Shown piece by piece: positions 56,095 to 64,000 of a DNA stretch of 64,000 nt. This DNA is from Ferrovibrio sp046297895 (GTDB lineage Bacteria; Pseudomonadota; Alphaproteobacteria; Ferrovibrionales; Ferrovibrionaceae). The stretch lies in the NCBI RefSeq assembly GCF_046297895.1, contig NZ_JBKBHC010000002.1, positions 1 through 64,000 on the forward strand. The letters are read 5' to 3'. Under the pieces are notes generated by a model. That model saw only the letters and a program-made list of their open reading frames with translations. It made no database searches and was not told the origin of the DNA. Positions within the stretch are counted from its first letter, which is position 1. The number at the start of each line of letters is the position of its first letter. A program made the translations under genes and the position numbers.

Positions 56095-57216
56095 TTATGC
56101 GGCCGCGGCGAGTTGCTCGCGCAGCAGGGTCTCCACCGCCTCGGGCGCCACGTCGTTGCGCTGCACGGCGCGGCCGATGGCCTCGGCCAGGATGAAGACC
56201 AGCCTGCCGTCGCGCACCTTTTTGTCCTGCTTCATGTGCTCAAGCAGCACTGCCGGCGAAAACAGCCGGGCGCCATCGACATCGCCGAGCCGCGCCGGCA
56301 GGCCGCTTTCGGCCAGGTGCCGCTCCACGCGCGGCGCCAGAGCGGCATCGCACAGGTCAAGCATGGCCGACAGCCGGAAGGCCAGCCCCATGCCCACGGC
56401 GACGCCTTCGCCATGCAGCAGGCGCTGGGAATAGCCGGTCTCGGCCTCCAGCGCATGGCCGAAAGTATGGCCAAGATTGAGCAGGGCGCGTTCGCCCTCC
56501 TCGCGCTCGTCGGCCGCCACGATGCGCGCCTTGTGGGCGCAGCAGCGCGCCACGGCCTGCGTGCGCAGGACCATGTCGCCGGCCAGCAGCTTCGCGCCGT
56601 TAGTCTCCAGCCAGGCGAAGAATTCGGCATCGCCGAGCAGGCCGTATTTCACCACCTCGGCATAGCCCGCGCGCAATTCGCGCGGCGACAGCGTATCGAG
56701 CAGGGCGACATCGGCCAGCACCAGCCGCGGCTGGTGGAAGGCGCCGATCAGGTTCTTGCCCTGGCGGCTGTTGATCGCGGTCTTGCCGCCGACGGAGGAA
56801 TCCACTTGCGCCAGCAGCGAGGTGGGCACTTGGATGAAATCCATGCCCCGACGCAATACCGACGCGGCGAAGCCGACCAGGTCGCCGATCACGCCGCCGC
56901 CCAGGGCGATGACGTGGTCGCGCCGCTCGACCTTCAGCGCCAACAGCGCTTCGCACAGCTGCTCGAAACCGGCATAGGATTTCTGCTTTTCGCCCGGCGG
57001 CAGGATCACGGCCTCGCAGCCGACATTCTTTAGCGCCAGCGCGCGCTTCAGCGTGTCGAGGTGTTTCGCCGCCACGTTCTCATCGGTGACGATCACGGCA
57101 TAAGGCCGGCGCAGCAGCGGCGCGATATGTTCGCCGGCCCGCTCCAGCAGGCCGCCGCCGACCAGAATGTCATAGGCGCGATCGCCCAGCGCAACGCGCA
57201 CCTTTTGCTCTGTCAT
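56095..57216 (-). CDS. aroB: 3-dehydroquinate synthase
   Basis: A 373-residue enzyme. NAD-binding IALGGGVIGDLVGFAASV, LLAQVDSSVGGKTAINSRQG, KNLIGAFHQPRLVLADVALL and the metal-binding NLGHTFGHALEAETGY are all conserved. It makes 3-dehydroquinate, second step of the shikimate pathway. It follows aroK by 5 bp. Confidence 0.97.
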   Translation of the reverse strand: MTEQKVRVALGDRAYDILVGGGLLERAGEHIAPLLRRPYAVIVTDENVAAKHLDTLKRALALKNVGCEAVILPPGEKQKSYAGFEQLCEALLALKVERRDHVIALGGGVIGDLVGFAASVLRRGMDFIQVPTSLLAQVDSSVGGKTAINSRQGKNLIGAFHQPRLVLADVALLDTLSPRELRAGYAEVVKYGLLGDAEFFAWLETNGAKLLAGDMVLRTQAVARCCAHKARIVAADEREEGERALLNLGHTFGHALEAETGYSQRLLHGEGVAVGMGLAFRLSAMLDLCDAALAPRVERHLAESGLPARLGDVDGARLFSPAVLLEHMKQDKKVRDGRLVFILAEAIGRAVQRNDVAPEAVETLLREQLAAAA

Positions 57217-57221
57217 TGCTC

Positions 57222-57977
57222 TTACTCGGTCGGGAAAGGCGCGACCGGCTCGGCATGATGCCGCTCGGCCAGCTTGCGATAGGCTGGCGGCAACGCCAGC
57301 AGAATCTGTTCGACCACCGCCTCGTGCGGCCCGTCGATGCTGGTGACGGTGATGTCGGCCTCGGCATAGACTGGATAGCGCTCGCGCATCAGCCGCTCCA
57401 GCGTTCCGCGCAGGTCGCCGTTGGCCAGAAGCGGCCGGTTGCCGCGCCGCGCGCAGCGCTTGGCCAGCACATCGAGTTCGGCCTTGAGCCAGATCGAGAT
57501 GCCGCGCTGGCCGATGCGGACCCGCGTTTCCGGATTCATGTAGGCACCGCCCCCGGTGGCCAATACGATGCGCGGCTGCTCCAGCAGGCGGGCAATCACC
57601 TTGCGCTCGCCGTCGCGAAAGGCCGCTTCGCCATGGGCGGCGAAGATTTCCGGGATCGTGGCCCCGGCAGCCTTTTCGATCTCGGTATCGGCATCGATGA
57701 AGTCGAACCCCAATCGTCCGGCCAGGCGACGGCCAACCGAACTTTTACCGGCGCCCATCAGGCCGACGAGCACCAAGCTGCGCAGACCGTCCGCATCAGC
57801 CCCCGTCTTGTCGGACCCGGCCCTGTCGGACACGGCCTTGTCGGACCCGCCCGTCTGCGCCCCGCCGCTCGAGTCGGACGGCGCGGCAACGGCAGCGACG
57901 GTATCGATAAAGCTCACGCCCATTCCCGTGATCCAGGCCCGCATTCTCGGGCCGGTTTCCGCCGGCCGCTTCGACAT
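57222..57977 (-). CDS. aroK: Shikimate kinase with repetitive N-terminal extension
   Basis: A 251-residue P-loop kinase. Walker A is LVGLMGAGKSSVGRRLAG, the shikimate-binding DFIDADTEIEKAAG and FRDGERKVI, and VLATGGGAYMNPETR follow; the lid has RPLLANGD. Normal shikimate kinases are about 170-200 residues; the first 65 residues here are non-conserved and include SDKAV-SDRAG-SDKTG, three repeats of five residues coded by 15-bp units. The start at 57977 is uncertain; an ATG at 57923 would remove 18 residues. It precedes aroB. Confidence 0.92.
   Translation of the reverse strand: MSKRPAETGPRMRAWITGMGVSFIDTVAAVAAPSDSSGGAQTGGSDKAVSDRAGSDKTGADADGLRSLVLVGLMGAGKSSVGRRLAGRLGFDFIDADTEIEKAAGATIPEIFAAHGEAAFRDGERKVIARLLEQPRIVLATGGGAYMNPETRVRIGQRGISIWLKAELDVLAKRCARRGNRPLLANGDLRGTLERLMRERYPVYAEADITVTSIDGPHEAVVEQILLALPPAYRKLAERHHAEPVAPFPTE
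57807..57851. repeat. Three 15-bp tandem repeats in aroK
   Basis: CTTGTCGGACCCGGC, CCTGTCGGACACGGC and CTTGTCGGACCCGCC lie head to tail. They code in aroK (minus strand) for SDxxx pentapeptides in the N-terminal linker, so copy number could change without breaking the frame. Confidence 0.8.
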
Positions 57978-58094
57978 ACCCATGCGGCCCGCGATTGCCT
58001 CATTCGGGCCGCGCCGGTACAATAAAGCAATTGCGTCACAATTCCAGCGCGCACCCCTCCATCTGGTCGCGCTGCAACACGGAGTCCGCGCCGC

Positions 58095-58235
58095 ATGGCC
58101 CGTATGTCGATCATCCTGCTCCTGTTTCTCGTGCTGCTGATCGGCGGCGGTGGCGCCTTCCTGGCTAGCTGGGACATTCCGGCCCCGCGCGCCAAGGTCG
58201 AGAAGGTGATCCCCGCCGACCGGCTTGGGAAATAG
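58095..58235 (+). CDS. 46-residue single-span membrane peptide
   Basis: The ATG at 58095 opens a 46-codon frame: a membrane segment (SIILLLFLVLLIGGGGAFLA) followed by a soluble tail SWDIPAPRAKVEKVIPADRL ending GK. The hydrophobic helix with Gly-rich end, the proline-basic tail, and the stop just 3 bp before the next ATG all support a real gene. ACACGGAG upstream of 58095 provides a possible ribosome-binding site. I recognise no family; it may be exported or an inner-membrane peptide. Confidence 0.65.
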   Translation: MARMSIILLLFLVLLIGGGGAFLASWDIPAPRAKVEKVIPADRLGK

Positions 58236-58238
58236 GCG

Positions 58239-60110
58239 ATGCGCGACGGGCCCGCACACCGCCGTCGCCGCCTCGCGGGCCGCGGCATCCTGCTTGCCGG
58301 GATAACCCTGCAGGCGGTTCTGGCAGCGGGCTTCGACCTGCAGGCCCAGCCTATACGCCTGACCCCGCCCGGAACGGAGCAGCGCCCTGACACGCCGCCG
58401 CAGGATAGTACCCCCCCTATCGGCCAGCCCGGCATGGGCCAGCCAGGCGGCGTACAGACAGCCCCCCTGGCTTCGCCGCAGCCCTCCACCGAGCTCGCCC
58501 CGCCCAACGGCAAATCGCCCGAATTCGTGATTCAGCCGCTGTCGGCCCCCGATCCATCGACGGCTGGCCTGCTGGACGACACCAATGGCGGGCTCGGCGC
58601 CGACATGTGGCAGGGCACCAGCCGCGCCCAGGCCGTGCAGTCAATCGGCATACTGCCCGCCCCCGTGAGCGCCAGCGCCCTGCGCGACCTGCAACGCCGC
58701 CTGCTGCTCACCACCGCCCAGCCGCCGGCCGGCAGCGGCGGCACGCCCAGCCTGCTGGGCCTGCGCGTGGAGCAGCTCTATCGCCTGGGCCAGATCGCCG
58801 CTGCCGAACAGCTTGGCACGCCACAACCGCCCGATCTGAAGGACCCGATCTTCCGCCAGATGCCCTTCGAGGTGGCGCTGCTGAAAAACGAGCTGGCGCG
58901 AGCCTGCGACCTGGCCGCGGCGGCCCTGCGCGAGGATGCCTCGCCCTATTGGCAGAAGGCGGCCGTGTTGTGCCGGTACAGCGCCAAGGACATTGCCGGC
59001 GGCGACCTGGCGCTCAGCCTGTGGCGCGATGGCGGCGGCGGCGAGGATCCCGCCTTCAACGCGCTGGCCGCCGCATTGCGCGGCGATGCGCGGGCCAAGG
59101 TGGAAACGCTCGGCGGCGCAAGCCCGCTGCATTTCGCCATGCTGCGCACCGCCGGCCGGCCGCTGCCGAAAGACACGCTGGATGTCGCACCGCCGGCCCT
59201 GCTGGTCGCGCTGGCCGCTTATGACAAGGCCGATGCCGAATTGCGGCTGAATGCCGCCGAGCGCGCCGTACGTTACGGCGCCCTGCCCGCCGAGTTGCTG
59301 GCAGAGGCCTATGCCGCCGCCGAGATACCCGAGGCGCAACGCGCGGCATTGACGGCGGCGATCGCCGGCGGCAAGGACAAAAGCGCGCGGGCCGCTGCCT
59401 ATCTGTATCAGTCCGCCCGGGCGGCCGGCGATGCCAAGACACGGGCCGAACTGGTGCGCCGGGCCTACGATCTGGCGATGGCACGCGACCTGCTGCTGCC
59501 CACGGCGGCCGCCTACAAGCCGCTCCTGAACAACCTGGTGCCCAACGAGGCCAGCATTGCCGCCGCGCCCGCCGTGATCCGCATGGCGCTGGCGGCTGGC
59601 GAGACCGGCACCGCGCGGCTGTGGCGCAATATCCTGATGGCCCTGCCGCCCGAACGCGACAATGCCGGCGAGATCGCCGCCGAAGCCTGGCCATTGCTGC
59701 TGATCGCCGGCGAAGACGGCGACTGGCGCGACAGCCGATATGAGGCCTGGCTGGCCGCACACAAGGACATGCCGGCGGCGCAGCGCAATGCCCGCGCCGC
59801 GCTGCTGCTCAGCCTGGCCGAAGGCGCCGGGATCGCCGTGCCGACCGAGCGCTGGGACAGCCTGCTCAACGCCGCCGTCACTGGCGGCAGGGTGCCGCCG
59901 GTAGCGGTCTGGCGCAACCTGCTGCGCGCTTCCGAGGCCAAGGCAAAGGGTGAAACCGTGGCCCTCGCGCTGGCATTGCTAGGCCCCAATGGCGGCCTGG
60001 ATGCCGACGGCCAGAGCCTGGCGACCGCGCTGGGCGCGCTGCGCAATGTCGGGCTGGCGGCGGAGGCGCGCCAGATCGCGCTGGAAGCGGCGCTGCTGCG
60101 CGGCTTCTGA
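58239..60110 (+). CDS. Large secreted alpha-helical-repeat-like hypothetical protein
   Basis: A 623-residue protein. After an Arg-rich start (RRRRLAGRG) comes a signal peptide (ILLAGITLQAVLAAGFDLQA). A Pro/Gln/Thr-rich segment (residues 40-110) leads to a long Ala/Leu-rich helical body resembling sel1/TPR-type solenoids, with no catalytic motif. Proteins of this kind occur next to xerD in related Rhodospirillales-type genomes under uninformative names. It starts 3 bp after the small membrane peptide gene and precedes xerD by 18 bp, so the three are probably co-transcribed. Confidence 0.7.
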   Translation: MRDGPAHRRRRLAGRGILLAGITLQAVLAAGFDLQAQPIRLTPPGTEQRPDTPPQDSTPPIGQPGMGQPGGVQTAPLASPQPSTELAPPNGKSPEFVIQPLSAPDPSTAGLLDDTNGGLGADMWQGTSRAQAVQSIGILPAPVSASALRDLQRRLLLTTAQPPAGSGGTPSLLGLRVEQLYRLGQIAAAEQLGTPQPPDLKDPIFRQMPFEVALLKNELARACDLAAAALREDASPYWQKAAVLCRYSAKDIAGGDLALSLWRDGGGGEDPAFNALAAALRGDARAKVETLGGASPLHFAMLRTAGRPLPKDTLDVAPPALLVALAAYDKADAELRLNAAERAVRYGALPAELLAEAYAAAEIPEAQRAALTAAIAGGKDKSARAAAYLYQSARAAGDAKTRAELVRRAYDLAMARDLLLPTAAAYKPLLNNLVPNEASIAAAPAVIRMALAAGETGTARLWRNILMALPPERDNAGEIAAEAWPLLLIAGEDGDWRDSRYEAWLAAHKDMPAAQRNARAALLLSLAEGAGIAVPTERWDSLLNAAVTGGRVPPVAVWRNLLRASEAKAKGETVALALALLGPNGGLDADGQSLATALGALRNVGLAAEARQIALEAALLRGF

Positions 60111-60128
60111 TCCCGCCATGGCCAAGCC

Positions 60129-61043
60129 ATGAGGCATTCGGCCGACCGGCATATCGACGCCTTTCTGGAGATGCTCAGCGCCGAACGCGGGCTGGCGAAG
60201 AACTCCCTGCTGGCCTATCAGACCGACCTGGCCGATTTTGCGGGCTTCCTGACCGCGCGCAAGGAAGCCGTCGAGCATATTGGGATCGACAGCCTGCGCC
60301 TGTATGTGCAGGGCCTGGCCGATGCCGGACTGAAACCGGCCACGGCGGCGCGGCGGCTGTCGGCCCTGCGGCAGTTCTTCCGCTTCCTGCTGCAGGACGG
60401 CATCCGGCGCGATGATCCCGCCGCCCTGCTGGATGCGCCGAAGCGTGCAAGGCCGCTGCCCAAATTGCTGAGCGAGGACGAGGTCGACCGCCTGCTGCAG
60501 GCCGCGCGCGCATTGCGCGACGATCCAGCCGAGTCTGCACGCCTCGCCGCCCTGCTGGAGGTGCTGTATGCCTCCGGCCTGCGGGTAAGCGAGCTGGTGT
60601 CTCTGCGCTGGCCGCCTTTCGGCGACGATCCGCGTTTCCTGGTGATCCGCGGCAAGGGCGGCAAGGAACGGCTGGTGCCCTTAAGCGAGCCGGCACGGCA
60701 GGCCATCGAGGATTATGCCGGCTGGCGCGGCGATTTCATCACCGGCAAAAGTTCACCCTGGCTGTTTCCCTCGCGCGGCGAAAGCGGCCACCTGACGCGC
60801 CAGCGGTTTGGTCAGCTGCTGAAGGACCTAGCGGTGGCGGCCGGGATCGATCCCGCGAAAGTGTCGCCCCATGTGCTGCGCCATGCCTTCGCCAGCCATC
60901 TGCTGGCCCATGGCGCCGACCTGCGCGCCGTGCAGAAGATGCTGGGCCATGCCGATATCAGCACGACGCAGATCTACACCCATGTTCTGGAAGCGCGGAA
61001 GCAGGCGCTGGTGCGCCAGCATCATCCGCTGGCGAAAAACTGA
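60129..61043 (+). CDS. xerD: Site-specific tyrosine recombinase XerD
   Basis: A 304-residue recombinase. The N-terminal SAM-like domain includes FLEMLSAERGLAKNSLLAYQ. All catalytic residues are in place: Arg152 (SGLRVSEL), Lys176 (RGKGGKERLV), His248 and Arg251 (PHVLRHAFASH), His274 (MLGHADISTTQIYTH) and Tyr283. XerD with XerC resolves chromosome dimers at dif. The gene order with aroK/aroB and housekeeping neighbours argues for the chromosomal XerD rather than a mobile-element integrase. Confidence 0.93.
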   Translation: MRHSADRHIDAFLEMLSAERGLAKNSLLAYQTDLADFAGFLTARKEAVEHIGIDSLRLYVQGLADAGLKPATAARRLSALRQFFRFLLQDGIRRDDPAALLDAPKRARPLPKLLSEDEVDRLLQAARALRDDPAESARLAALLEVLYASGLRVSELVSLRWPPFGDDPRFLVIRGKGGKERLVPLSEPARQAIEDYAGWRGDFITGKSSPWLFPSRGESGHLTRQRFGQLLKDLAVAAGIDPAKVSPHVLRHAFASHLLAHGADLRAVQKMLGHADISTTQIYTHVLEARKQALVRQHHPLAKN

Positions 61044-61150
61044 CCAACGGAAGTAATTTTATTTCGCAAACGCTTCTCCCAACGTCAGACTTGCCAAGCC
61101 CCTCCGCTCCAGTTAGCAGATGCAGCAAGACCAAAGGGAGAGTCAGTGCC

Positions 61151-62128
61151 ATGAGCTTCAAGACCATCACCCCCGCCCCGGCCCGGCTGAACCGCTGCGA
61201 ACTGGCGGTGCCGGGCAGCAATGTGAAGCTGTTCGAGAAGGCGGCAAAAAGCGCCGCCGACGTGATCTTCCTCGATCTTGAAGACGCCGTGGCGCCCGAC
61301 GACAAGCCGCAGGCGCGCAAGAACATCATCCAGGCCCTGCATGACGTGGATTGGGGCAACAAGACCATGTCGGTGCGCATCAACGGCCTCGACACCCATT
61401 ACATGTACCGCGATGTGGTGGAGGTGGTGGAGGGGGCCGGCGACAAGCTGGATCTTGTGATGGTGCCCAAGGTGGGCACGGCGGCCGATATCTATGCTGT
61501 CGACATGCTGCTGACCCAGATCGAGACGGCGAAAGGCTTCAAGAAGCGCATCGGCATCGAGGCGATCATCGAGACCGCGCTTGGCATGCAGAATATCCAT
61601 GAAATCGCCGCCGCTTCGCCGCGCCTGGAAAGCCTGCATTTCGGCGTGGCCGACTACGCGGCCTCGACGCGGGCGCGCACCACCTCGATCGGTGGCCCGA
61701 ACCCGCTCTATGGCGTGCTGACCGACAAGGACGGTGACAAGCCGCGCGAGTATTTCTGGGGCGACATGTGGCATTACGCCATCGCCCGCATGGTGGTGGC
61801 GGCCCGCGCCAACGGCCTGCGGCCGATCGATGGCCCGTTCGGCGATTTCTCGGACAACGAGGGCTACACCGCCCAGGCCAACCGCGCCGCCATCCTGGGC
61901 TGCGAAGGCAAGTGGGCGATCCATCCCAACCAGATTCCGCTGGCCAACGCGGTCTACACCCCGCCGGACGAGGAAGTGAAGAAGGCCCGCCGCATCCTGG
62001 AAGCCATGAAGGACGCGCAGGCCAAGGGCCAGGGGGCCGTGGCGCTGGACGGCAAGCTGATCGACATCGCCTCGATCCGCCAGGCCGAGGGCATCGTCAG
62101 GCAGGCGGAACTGATCGCAAAAGGCTAG
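61151..62128 (+). CDS. HpcH/HpaI-type CoA ester lyase (malyl-CoA lyase-like)
   Basis: A 325-residue TIM-barrel lyase. Blocks: RLNRCELAVPGSNVKLFEKA, AADVIFLDLEDAVAPDDKPQ, MSVRINGLDTHYMYRDVVEV, LVMVPKVGTAADIYAVDMLL and AIIETALGMQNIHEIAAASP. They match L-malyl-CoA/beta-methylmalyl-CoA lyase, which cleaves malyl-CoA to acetyl-CoA and glyoxylate or condenses propionyl-CoA with glyoxylate. Glyoxylate from the urate pathway could be a substrate. A good AAAGGGAGAG precedes the ATG at 61151. Confidence 0.9.
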   Translation: MSFKTITPAPARLNRCELAVPGSNVKLFEKAAKSAADVIFLDLEDAVAPDDKPQARKNIIQALHDVDWGNKTMSVRINGLDTHYMYRDVVEVVEGAGDKLDLVMVPKVGTAADIYAVDMLLTQIETAKGFKKRIGIEAIIETALGMQNIHEIAAASPRLESLHFGVADYAASTRARTTSIGGPNPLYGVLTDKDGDKPREYFWGDMWHYAIARMVVAARANGLRPIDGPFGDFSDNEGYTAQANRAAILGCEGKWAIHPNQIPLANAVYTPPDEEVKKARRILEAMKDAQAKGQGAVALDGKLIDIASIRQAEGIVRQAELIAKG

Positions 62129-62157
62129 AAATACAAGGCCGGGGATACGCGGCGCGG

Positions 62158-64000
62158 TCAGCCCGCCGCAGCAGCGGCGGGCCTGCCCTGGACAACCTTG
62201 TCCTGCCCTTCAGGCGCATGGTGGAATTCCGGCACCAGGGTATTGAGCAGGGATAGCATGGCCGCGTTGTCGCGCTGTGCCGCGGCAGCCGCCAGCTTCG
62301 CCAGCGCCTGCTCCAGTTCGTTACTGTCGATCACGCGTGGCGAGGCCAGCAGCACGCCTTCCTCCGGCGTCTTCACCAGGCTTTCATCCTGGTGCAGAAC
62401 TTCCTCATAGAGTTTCTCGCCCGGCCGCAGACCCGTGAACGCGATCTTTATGTCGATATCGGGCCGCTTGCCGGCGAGGCGGATCATCTGCCGCGCCAGA
62501 TCCTGGATGCGCACGGGCTCGCCCATGTCGAGCACGAAGATCTTGCCTTCGGCATGCAGGCCGTCGCGCGGCATGGCTGCGGCCTGCAGGATCAGCTCGA
62601 CCGCCTCGCGGGTGGTCATGAAAAACCGCGTGACATCGGGATGCGTCACGGTCAGCGGACCACCATTGCCGAGCTGGCGCTGAAACAGCGGCACCACGGA
62701 ACCTGAAGACCCGAGCACGTTGCCGAAGCGCACCGTGACAAACTGCGTGCCGGCATTGCCGCCGACGGAGCGATCGAGATCGAGGCTCTGGCAGACCATC
62801 TCGGCGATACGCTTGGTGGCCCCCATCACGTTGGTGGGGTTCACCGCCTTGTCGGTGGAGATCATCACCATGACGGCCACATGATGGCGACGGCAGGCAT
62901 TGGCGATGATCTGCGTGCCGATCGCATTGGTCAGCACCCCCTCGCCGATATTGGCTTCCACCAGCGGCACATGCTTGTAGGCGGCAGCATGCAGCACAAT
63001 GTCCGGATGATACTGGGCGAAGGCAAGCTCGACCGCTTCGGCATTGCGGACATCGCCCAGATGGGCGATGCGCGGCACCGTCGGCGCATGCTCGGCCAGC
63101 TCCATGTCGATCTGATACAGCGCATGCTCGCTCTGCTCGAACAATACGATCAGGGCGGGGCCAAGGGCCGCCACCTGACGCACCAGCTCAGATCCGATGG
63201 TGCCACCAGCCCCGGTGATCAGCACGCAGCTGCCGCCAATCAGTTGCGTCACCGCACGGCGATCCAGCACGCGCTGCGGCCGGCCCAGAAGGTCTTCTAC
63301 CGCGATCGGCTGCACGTCCTGCCGCCCATCGCCCTCGCCGCGAAATTCGGTGAGGCGCGGCAGGCGCGCCACCGTGACGCCGAGCTGGGCCGACGTTTCA
63401 ACCAGGTCACGGATGACGCGTCCGCTGAAGCGGTCGTCGGCCACGATGATGCGGCGCGGGCGGTCCATTTCACGTAGCTGCCCAATGATGGCCTGCAGGT
63501 TCGCGAGGCTGCCCAGCACCCGCACGCCACGCAGGTCGCGGCCATGTCGGTGCTCGGATTCATCTATGATGCCGACCACGCGATACACCGCGTCGCTGCG
63601 TTCCATTTCGCGAATGAAGGCATCGGCGGCCTTGCCCGAACCAAGCAGCAATACTGGAATGCGCTTATCCTCACCGCGCTTCAGAGCCTGGATCAGGCTG
63701 CCTTCCTTCCAGGTGCGGTAGAGCAGGCGCGGACCGGCCAGAAGGGTGACGAGAATAAAGAACTGCAAGACCAGGGCACTGCGCGGATAGGCATCCAGCC
63801 GGGTGACGAAGAACAGCAGAGGTAGGAAGATCAGCAGCGACAGGATGGTGGCGCGCAGGATCGCCATCATGTCGCGCAGGGAAGCGAAGTGCCATATCCC
63901 GCGGTAAAGACCGGCATACCGGAACACCACCGCAGCCACGACCGCAAAAGCCAGCATACCCTCCCAGGCATCCACCGGCGACCAGGGTATGTCGGCCAGC
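62158..64000 (-). CDS. CapD/WbpM-type nucleotide-sugar 4,6-dehydratase, N-terminus outside window
   Basis: At least 614 residues; the frame is open to the right edge, so the first membrane helices are missing. Visible parts: membrane segments (GMLAFAVVAAVVFRYAGLYR, LSLLIFLPLLFFV, LVLQFFILVTLLAGPRLL), a first Rossmann domain (VLLLGSGKAADAFIREMERS), then the catalytic SDR domain with VLITGAGGTIGSELVRQVA, LHAAAYKHVPLVE, STDKAVNPTNVMGATKRIAE and EILHQ-type EVLHQDESL. The usual catalytic Tyr is Met (M-x-x-x-K), as in WbpM/PglF. The family makes 4-keto-6-deoxy UDP-sugars for surface polysaccharides or glycans. Confidence 0.92.
   Translation of the reverse strand, partial: LADIPWSPVDAWEGMLAFAVVAAVVFRYAGLYRGIWHFASLRDMMAILRATILSLLIFLPLLFFVTRLDAYPRSALVLQFFILVTLLAGPRLLYRTWKEGSLIQALKRGEDKRIPVLLLGSGKAADAFIREMERSDAVYRVVGIIDESEHRHGRDLRGVRVLGSLANLQAIIGQLREMDRPRRIIVADDRFSGRVIRDLVETSAQLGVTVARLPRLTEFRGEGDGRQDVQPIAVEDLLGRPQRVLDRRAVTQLIGGSCVLITGAGGTIGSELVRQVAALGPALIVLFEQSEHALYQIDMELAEHAPTVPRIAHLGDVRNAEAVELAFAQYHPDIVLHAAAYKHVPLVEANIGEGVLTNAIGTQIIANACRRHHVAVMVMISTDKAVNPTNVMGATKRIAEMVCQSLDLDRSVGGNAGTQFVTVRFGNVLGSSGSVVPLFQRQLGNGGPLTVTHPDVTRFFMTTREAVELILQAAAMPRDGLHAEGKIFVLDMGEPVRIQDLARQMIRLAGKRPDIDIKIAFTGLRPGEKLYEEVLHQDESLVKTPEEGVLLASPRVIDSNELEQALAKLAAAAAQRDNAAMLSLLNTLVPEFHHAPEGQDKVVQGRPAAAAAG

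Noticed and set aside
60129..61043. Tyrosine recombinase considered as a mobile-element integrase
   Set aside because: Length, motif set and housekeeping neighbours fit chromosomal XerD; no attachment-site repeats or phage genes are near.

Overview
The window is high-GC chromosomal DNA from an alphaproteobacterium. The gene order argB-engB-yidC-yidD-rnpA-rpmH, the set cobT-cobS-J-domain-bolA near aroB-aroK-xerD, an RpmB divergent from rpmH, a PAS_5-type protein and an ethylmalonyl-CoA-type CoA ester lyase all point to that class. Rhodospirillales or a close relative is my best guess, but no rRNA is present to confirm it. The sequence is a draft scaffold: ten Ns lie at 50551-50560 inside a giant sensor kinase. 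I saw no tRNA, rRNA, CRISPR array, transposase or prophage.

Layout. 1-1668: envelope genes (a truncated lipoprotein, a glycine-zipper lipoprotein, a surface-antigen-like protein, a small basic protein). 1673-13822: a complete carbon-phosphorus lyase system. The importer genes phnCDE form one minus-strand operon. phnGHIJKL, phnM, an HD-domain oxygenase gene, phnN and a LysE exporter form a second minus-strand operon with start/stop overlaps. A DUF1045 2H phosphoesterase lies between them, and the repressor gene phnF is divergent from phnG with a HutC-type operator in the gap. No phnO or phnP was found. 13825-15688: a histidine phosphatase, a TPR protein and a PAS protein.

15819-29865 is a purine (urate) catabolism region. 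It encodes membrane urate hydroxylase with a cytochrome c tail (PuuD), guanine deaminase, 5-hydroxyisourate hydrolase, OHCU decarboxylase, glycerate 2-kinase, an allantoate amidohydrolase-type enzyme, an M20 hydrolase, allantoinase PuuE, a GntR/FCD regulator and a BenE-type permease. Together these would take urate through allantoin and allantoate towards glyoxylate and glycerate. Copies of an ATTGTATACAAT-like palindrome lie upstream of puuD, of the amidohydrolase gene and between the gntR and permease genes, suggesting one regulon. A Crp/Fnr regulator, a CpxP-like protein, a serine hydrolase, and a TetR/SDR pair are interspersed.

29882-38009 holds accessory metabolism and transport: a TetR gene divergent from a small membrane protein gene with two perfect identical-arm operators between them, a short protein whose Shine-Dalgarno lies inside a hairpin, LysE, GNAT, purB, a haloalkane dehalogenase, a VOC protein, a GcvA-like LysR regulator and a DMT exporter. 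38082-42910 is the conserved core block argB, engB, yidC, yidD, rnpA, rpmH, with rpmB divergent. 42966-50709 holds two phytase-esterase-like paralogues (one AT-richer than its surroundings) and, divergently, a giant hybrid histidine kinase with eight tandem PAS domains. 50731-64000 is mostly housekeeping: cobT, cobS, a J-domain protein, bolA, an RHH protein, an AEC transporter, aroB, aroK, a 46-residue membrane peptide, a large secreted protein, xerD, a CoA ester lyase and a truncated nucleotide-sugar 4,6-dehydratase.

Five two-armed palindromic elements (GTCATGCCCGGGCTTGACCC-type or variants) sit in intergenic gaps between 20983 and 35571. The most interesting points are the eight-PAS kinase with an exact 366-bp period, the inferred purine regulon, the phn operon with an embedded PhnZ-like oxygenase, the twin TetR operators, the SD-sequestering hairpin, and lysine-rich tails on two purine enzymes (PurB, PuuE).
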